From Trebouxia sp. TZW2008 (lineage: Eukaryota > Chlorophyta > Trebouxiophyceae > Trebouxiales > Trebouxiaceae), in NCBI GenBank assembly GCA_002118135.1, contig BDIU01000307.1:22165-86164 (forward strand): a DNA stretch of 64,000 nt, written 5' to 3'. Every line of letters starts with the position of its first letter. Within the stretch, counting starts at the first letter, position 1. This document shows positions 60,301 to 64,000 of this stretch, in pieces. The position numbers and the translations under genes are program-made. The notes beneath the pieces were generated by a model. That model saw only the letters and a list, made by a program, of their open reading frames with translations. It searched no databases and had not been told where the DNA came from.

Positions 60301-61225
60301 TCAGACATTTATTTGAGGATTATGCATCATGGCAGCTATCTTGGTGCCGAGAAATTGTGCATGACCTTTGCAGGTGGATTTTGAATGTGACTTTGGCTAT
60401 GAGCGCCAAGGAGCTCACGGCTGCCAACGCATGACAGGCATCAGCTCCAACGACTGTGAGCAGCTCTCAAACGGCAACTACTACATTTCAGAAAGCCACC
60501 TGAGACTCATACACAATGACAGCTGTGTTGGTGTTGAGAGGGTGGTCACAGACTCTGACGGTCATGGCACCTGTGTTGGGCCGCACTGCGGTAGCAACAA
60601 TGGCAGGGGCAGAGGGGCTTTGGGCAAGTTCTTCATTTTCTTGCTGGTAGGATTGACTGACTTCACGTTTTTGCTACTCAATGACCACCTTTGTAGGGCA
60701 TAACGGCATTTGCCCTTCTGACTCATGACTCATCCCTTCTTCACATGACGCAGTGTTGAGTACCGACTGATCTACTGAAATCCTGCTTGTAGTACCAAAA
60801 TGGAGGAACTGACATTGCAGCATGTGCTTGTCAGCAGTTGTGTGAGACCACGTGTGCACTGCATTGGCTTGTGCACCTATGTGGACAGCCAGTTCCTGCA
60901 ACAAGCTGTTGCCAAGCACATGACGTCAGACTAATAATGAATTGGTGTGGTGCAGATTGTTGGGTTATTGACAACATTGTTTGTGGTGTGGTGGCTGTTT
61001 GCCGCAAGTGACACCATGAAAGCGACTGTTGAGGAGCTATCAGCGCCTGTCATCGGCTTCTTCAGTTCGACGGTTGGCTGGGTACGGGATAGGATATCAG
61101 GTCTCTTGGGTAGGCAGCAAGCAGATGCAGAGGATGCATACTTCCAGCCATTAGCTGGTGGTGAAGGCCTTGCATTAGATGAAGAAGATGCACGCAGCCC
61201 GCCTCTTTTCCCCATGCGGCAGTAA
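51328..61225 (+). CDS. VPS10: VPS10/sortilin-type sorting receptor
   Basis: Sixteen plus-strand exons close in frame to 936 residues: 51328-51525, 51631-51693, 51840-51951, 52083-52151, 52444-52754, 53266-53547, 54214-54345, 55365-55506, 56206-56390, 56915-57053, 57535-57743, 58081-58178, 58590-58752, 59560-59724, 60374-60646 and 60956-61225. VPS10 receptors carry lysosomal/vacuolar cargo from Golgi to endosomes. The protein has a signal peptide (AAVCLCCVLFSTAFTSVSS), then a ten-bladed propeller with family features: VDVRWAG, FFFWVTEDYGRTFK, DFGSSWSNLTEK, FGRIEGLPGIYMANQL, ITFNGGSQWSDL, APGVIMAAGNTGEFL and HGSILLTARY. The 10CC module has the diagnostic CPCE joined to VDFECDFGYERQ and eight further cysteines. 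One transmembrane helix (KFFIFLLIVGLLTTLFVVWWLF, about 842-864) precedes an acidic tail. The exon 5 donor is GC (AAG|GCAAGC), forced by frame and homology. Exon 4 is the least certain. Confidence 0.93.
52195..52405 (+). repeat. Two copies of the VPS10 exon 5 5' edge, upstream of the exon
   Basis: Units near 52200-52265 (ATGATAGGGGTGCTGGACATGCCTTTCCATGAG) and 52320-52405 (CACTGCCTTCCA..CTTCTAGCTACCCCAGACATG) repeat the exon start (TATGCAG|ATGCCGC...CCAGACATGATAGGGGTGCTGGA). Both break frame. Confidence 0.88.
54346..54640 (+). repeat. About five copies of the VPS10 exon 7 3' end with donor, downstream of the exon
   Basis: MYTSDDNAASFKQ|GTAAAG (ending 54345) is followed by MYTSNDNAASVKQ, then shorter units with GACAA(T/A)GCAGCTAG(C/T)TTC at about 54430, 54485, 54540 and 54600. 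The last again ends AAGCAG|GTAAAGGCCAATGC. Unit length is about 57 bp. Confidence 0.93.
56035..56150 (+). repeat. Copy of the VPS10 exon 9 5' part, upstream of the exon
   Basis: GCAG|GGGGTGATGCCAGC and the codons for DASMFTVSLPRNYRNQQIAD are almost identical to the functional exon at 56206. It then ends in SLLKFW with a stop soon after. One of the most recent copies in the window. Confidence 0.93.
57110..57210 (+). repeat. Copy of the VPS10 exon 10 3' end, downstream of the exon
   Basis: TGACAC.TGCAAC..C.GTGCCCATGC and ATGGGCCCACTGG(C/T)TGGG...GAAGGCTCAG repeat the end of the exon at 57053. The frame is broken. Confidence 0.88.
58410..58510 (+). repeat. Copy of the VPS10 exon 13 5' part, upstream of the exon
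   Basis: GAGCCCGATGGGGTAGGCTATTTATTCGTTGTGCACGGCTCTGAGTGC corresponds to the exon 13 start, which encodes VEPKGASHVFIVHGSEC. It diverges within 30 codons. Confidence 0.87.
58835..58910 (+). repeat. Copy of the VPS10 exon 13 3' end with donor-like site, downstream of the exon
   Basis: AAAGGG.ATGATGTATGTCATTGATGT, then GAGGCCAT.GG.ACAGACTGGAAGGT, repeats the exon end at 58752 with an in-frame TGA. Confidence 0.9.
59145..59515 (+). repeat. Three copies of the VPS10 exon 14 5' edge, upstream of the exon
   Basis: GCTGCAG|GTCTGCTCAGACAGTGACTAT recurs at about 59150, 59280 (decayed) and 59420. The third continues through SPPNNDSCLLGSKVTLQ before breaking. The functional copy starts at 59560. Spacing is 130-140 bp. 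Confidence 0.93.
60183..60260 (+). repeat. Copy of the VPS10 exon 15 5' edge, upstream of the exon
   Basis: TGCAG|GTTGACTTTGGGTGTGACTTTGGCTATCAG and CAAGGCGCCCACAGCTGTCAACC repeat the functional exon at 60374, then decay into a stop. Confidence 0.92.
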
Positions 61226-62056
61226 CAAAGCGCATGATCTCAAAGCCATGCATGTACGCTGCTGCTGTTTGCCATGCGACAACAGCAGGGACCACCAAAT
61301 TGAAAAAGATGCACATAGCCTGCCTCTGACTGCAGTGCCACAGTGGCAGTGAACATGTTAATGTGCAATAGGTTTGCTGTGATGGGCGTACACCACATGC
61401 TGACCGTACTGCGCAATCATTGCTGGTGTATTGTGAGAAGCAATGCTGGCGTAATCCTGTTGGCAGATGTTGACAAAAGGATCAAGTGGGTCTGTGCTAT
61501 TGTTGTTGCCTTGTGTTCAAAGGCAGAACGACTCGACAGTCTTCAAGTTGCATTATTTTTTGTGTATAACATATCTCTCTCGTTGTGATTCCAGTCTCAC
61601 AAACGTCAACCATGCCTGGACATTTCTTTTGACAACGCTGTTCAATTGGCAGCACGCATGAAAGAGCTCTTTGGGTACAAGGCACAACTGTGAGCTGGTC
61701 AAAATGACAATGCAAGCTGCACAGTATGCTTCCCATGATTAGCCAATGCATATGCTGACTACTTTTGCTCAAGTGCACCTACAACGTCATCTATAGCTAT
61801 CTGCAATGAGTCTACCCCTCTCACACGATTGCACTGTTCATGTACTCGAGCAATTCATCTCTTGTCGGCAAACTGTGTGTACTCCTTCTGATGTACAGTC
61901 CTGCACCAGATGACATACTGTGTTTCCAAACTTATATATTGGAACGCTGTTGCGTCACTGAGTCATCATCTGTCCACTCATTCATACTGCCTACAACAAA
62001 CAAAGGAACAAATGCAGATATATGTGTTGAAGGACGTCAAGAAACGTCAATATGCT
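61226..62056. other. Convergent region VPS10/SBPase with an orphan coding-like exon
   Basis: A decayed copy of the VPS10 tail region (GAA.AAGATGCAC..AGCC.GCCTCT) occurs at 61300-61330. At 61595-61693 a plus-strand segment has a strong acceptor (CTCTCTCGTTGTGATTCCAG), 32 open codons (LDISFDNAVQLAARMKELFG...) and a stop. It reads like a terminal exon but cannot be joined in phase to VPS10 or to another start. The remainder shows no gene. Confidence 0.4.
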
Positions 62057-63490
62057 TTACTGCTGCCACTGCAGAGCTGCTCTGGTCCTTGCAACCTCTG
62101 TACGTGACCCCAAGCTGATCATTGTCTTGATGTCTGTGTCTGCAATCACTAGATCTAGGACAGACCCGCTTGCGCATTCTGCCAACCCTCCTGTAGCTTC
62201 CACGATGAATGCCATTGGAGCACACTCATACAGCAGCCGCAGCTTTGCTGGAGCTGACTTGGATGTTGGGTTTGCAAACACACCACCACCCTGAAGCAAG
62301 AACAAGCCTTTTTTTCAGGAGCAGCACTTTCAAAAAATAGGAGTCTACGCTGTAAGGCACCATAACAGGAGCCTCTGTCTACAGAGGCAGCCTGGGAAGT
62401 AGTTACAGTAGAGGCTCCAGCAAAACAGCCTTTCAATGTTACTGCCAATCTTGACATGACAAATGGTCATGGCGAAATATGGTGTATATATGACCAACAA
62501 AAGACAACATGCGACAAAGGCACTACACACACGACTCCAAATTACATTAGATGTGACACTAAGCAAAAGCAACACAGATTGGCATTGATTGAACAATTTC
62601 AGTTCTGCTCCAGTGCTGCCTGGACAGTGACTTGAGTGCAAAAGAATAAAGCATATAGTGAAAACTACCTTGGTCAGTATGTGATGTATGTCTGGTACCA
62701 TGCCTCCAGAGTAACGCAGTGTGTAGCTCTTAGCCATCCAATACTGAACAAGCTGCTGGTACTCATCATTCCCTGCTGCTGCTCTCATGTTGGCTGGTGC
62801 AAATACTGGCTTCTCTTGAATCGTGATGTTGTCCCGCTGTAGCTGCCAGGAGCTGTTGTTTTTCTGCTGTTGACTCAGGACGTACTCTTGCACCACATGT
62901 GAGGATCCTGCACTGGGTACATAAGCTCATAGATTTGCTGCAAATAGTTCTTGGAGCTTATGCAGCTTGCTCCAGCAAGGGCGGACAATACCTGCCACAG
63001 AACAGTTTGCCACAGGTCAACCATAGTGTGCTGGGTCTTTTATTTGCCATGCCTGCATTTGTGTTTTGAGATGTTGCGTGACAAGAAACACGATTTTACT
63101 GAAACAGCGTTAGCCCAGCCATAAGCCTTTGTCACTCTTTGAGATTGTCCGAGATGGCTACTGTCCTTATACACGGTACAGACTGCCACTTTGAGCCTCA
63201 TATCCAGGTTCAGCAGACTGTCCAAGCGCTTGTCGTGCCCTGTGTCCTTGACATGTGCATGTCATGCAACACTTCAAGCTTGAAAAAGGTGTTTTGGCTG
63301 ACGCACCTTCGCCTGGTAGGCGCAGGGCAAGGACTAGAATGGTTTTGGGTCCATACACAGCGTACACAGCTGCAGCCTGCTCGCGGCCTTTTCTGCCTAC
63401 AAGCTGGTCACCTGGCCAGATGCCAAAGATGCTGCCCACGGCAAAGTTGGCTGCTACAATGCTGCTGCCGTCTAAAGGGTCAAATGCCAC
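62057..63490 (-). CDS. SBP1: Sedoheptulose-1,7-bisphosphatase-like enzyme, 3' part (5' end outside the window)
   Basis: Three minus-strand exons join in frame: 63490-63307, 62907-62669 and 62290-62057, giving the C-terminal 218 residues. SBPase removes the C1 phosphate of sedoheptulose-1,7-bisphosphate in the plastid Calvin cycle. The metal site [12 protein letters not shown] is followed by [37 protein letters not shown] [35 protein letters not shown] and VEATGGLAE. SBPase rather than FBPase is favoured by [11 protein letters not shown] and the VPD..HI region, which follow plant SBPase. However, this copy departs from it in several places (an extended [17 protein letters not shown] stretch, YECAPM like FBPase), so it may be a paralogue. 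The N-terminal regulatory cysteines are not in view. A LINE fragment begins about 40 bp upstream of the first visible acceptor. Confidence 0.88.
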
Positions 63491-63530
63491 CTGCAACACT
63501 CTTGGTTGTGACTTTTTGTCATGTGACTTA

Positions 63531-64000
63531 GAGAGACAGAGAGAGAGAATAATTTTACATGCTTTAGCCAGCCAACAAGGCTGATCACATGTGCCACACC
63601 GTGGCAATGACTATATGTCCATGTTATTCAGGCAGTCTATGACATAGTGAAACACCCCCAAATGATCACGTTGCGCAAAAAAAGCGCGCATGTTATAACC
63701 GCAGCTCTCAAACAAACCAGGGTACTTGGCCCGCACCCCAGCCAATGCTCCACATTCAAACACTAAGTGCCTTTCATCGCCTAAGGCCCCAGAACCACAA
63801 AGTGTGCACAACCTACAGGCTCTAGCAATGCCACTGCGACGACCAGCAGCAACAGGAAGCTGGTGACAACCAAGCCTAAACTGTAGAAAGCGCTGCATGT
63901 TCCTGCCAGAAACAGGCAATTGACAATATCGTCTACGAGCGCTAAAAGGCTGAAACCACTGAGCATATGTGTAACAAACCACACCTGCACTGGGGGCCTG
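63531..64000 (-). mobile_element. 3' end of a non-LTR retrotransposon (LINE), reverse-transcriptase C-terminal zinc finger
   Basis: The minus-strand frame ending at 63611 has the zf-RVT pattern found at the C-terminus of LINE polyproteins: RLCTLCGSGALGDERHLVFEC, then YPGLF. Downstream comes a short 3' UTR (GCCTTGTTGGCTGGCTAAAGCATG) and a terminal TCTCTC-type microsatellite (63535-63556), as in algal LINEs. The element continues beyond the right edge. It is in the same orientation as SBPase and lies in its intron. Confidence 0.85.

Overview
The window looks like nuclear DNA of a green alga; a trebouxiophyte-like chlorophyte is my best guess, from inference only. The genes are intron-dense, with short exons (about 60-420 bp), GT-AG introns and a few GC-AG introns. 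The gene set is plant-type: a BOR-like borate transporter, a KVAG-type DMT transporter, an organellar-type alanyl-tRNA synthetase, bL28 with a transit-like N-terminus, and a TadA with a transit-like N-terminus. A sedoheptulose-1,7-bisphosphatase homologue and a VPS10/sortilin receptor are also present. I built exon models by hand from splice sites, reading-frame continuity and remembered family sequences. Eight complete gene models close in frame from ATG to stop, a strong internal check; the phosphate/sugar transporter and a putative winged-helix/kelch gene also close but contain less certain points.

Layout: 1-2.4 kb, minus-strand exons of an unidentified low-complexity protein that leaves the window on the left, including a duplicated exon pair with both copies open. 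3.2-4.2 kb (-), an unknown gene. 4.36-5.7 kb (+), a possible Roadblock/LAMTOR5-like small gene. 6.1-7.7 kb (-), a DMT/TPT transporter. 8.5-16.4 kb (-), the TFIIH subunit p62 (TFB1), divergent from TMEM115 (16.9-19.0 kb, +). 20.1-27.6 kb (-), a BOR/SLC4-type transporter, divergent from AlaRS (28.1-39.9 kb, +). 41.5-46.9 kb (-), a putative fusion of winged-helix modules, coiled coil and kelch propeller, divergent from bL28 (47.1-47.9 kb, +). 48.7-49.7 kb (+), TadA, convergent with a Nudix CoA-diphosphatase-like gene (49.8-51.1 kb, -), which is divergent from VPS10 (51.3-61.2 kb, +). 62.1-63.5 kb (-), the 3' part of SBPase, with a LINE fragment in its intron at the right edge.

The most striking property is not one gene but a pattern across nearly all the long genes. 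Introns are full of decayed tandem copies of the edges of neighbouring exons. Copies of an exon's 5' edge (acceptor plus first codons) lie upstream of the working exon; copies of its 3' edge (last codons plus donor, or the stop region) lie downstream. I count more than 20 cases in six genes. This is what tandem duplication across splice junctions should leave behind when only the outermost copy can drop out harmlessly into the intron. The genes otherwise serve separate housekeeping roles (transcription and repair, Golgi structure, borate transport, organellar translation, vacuolar sorting, carbon fixation) and show no operon-like relation; several are arranged as divergent pairs with short shared upstream regions.
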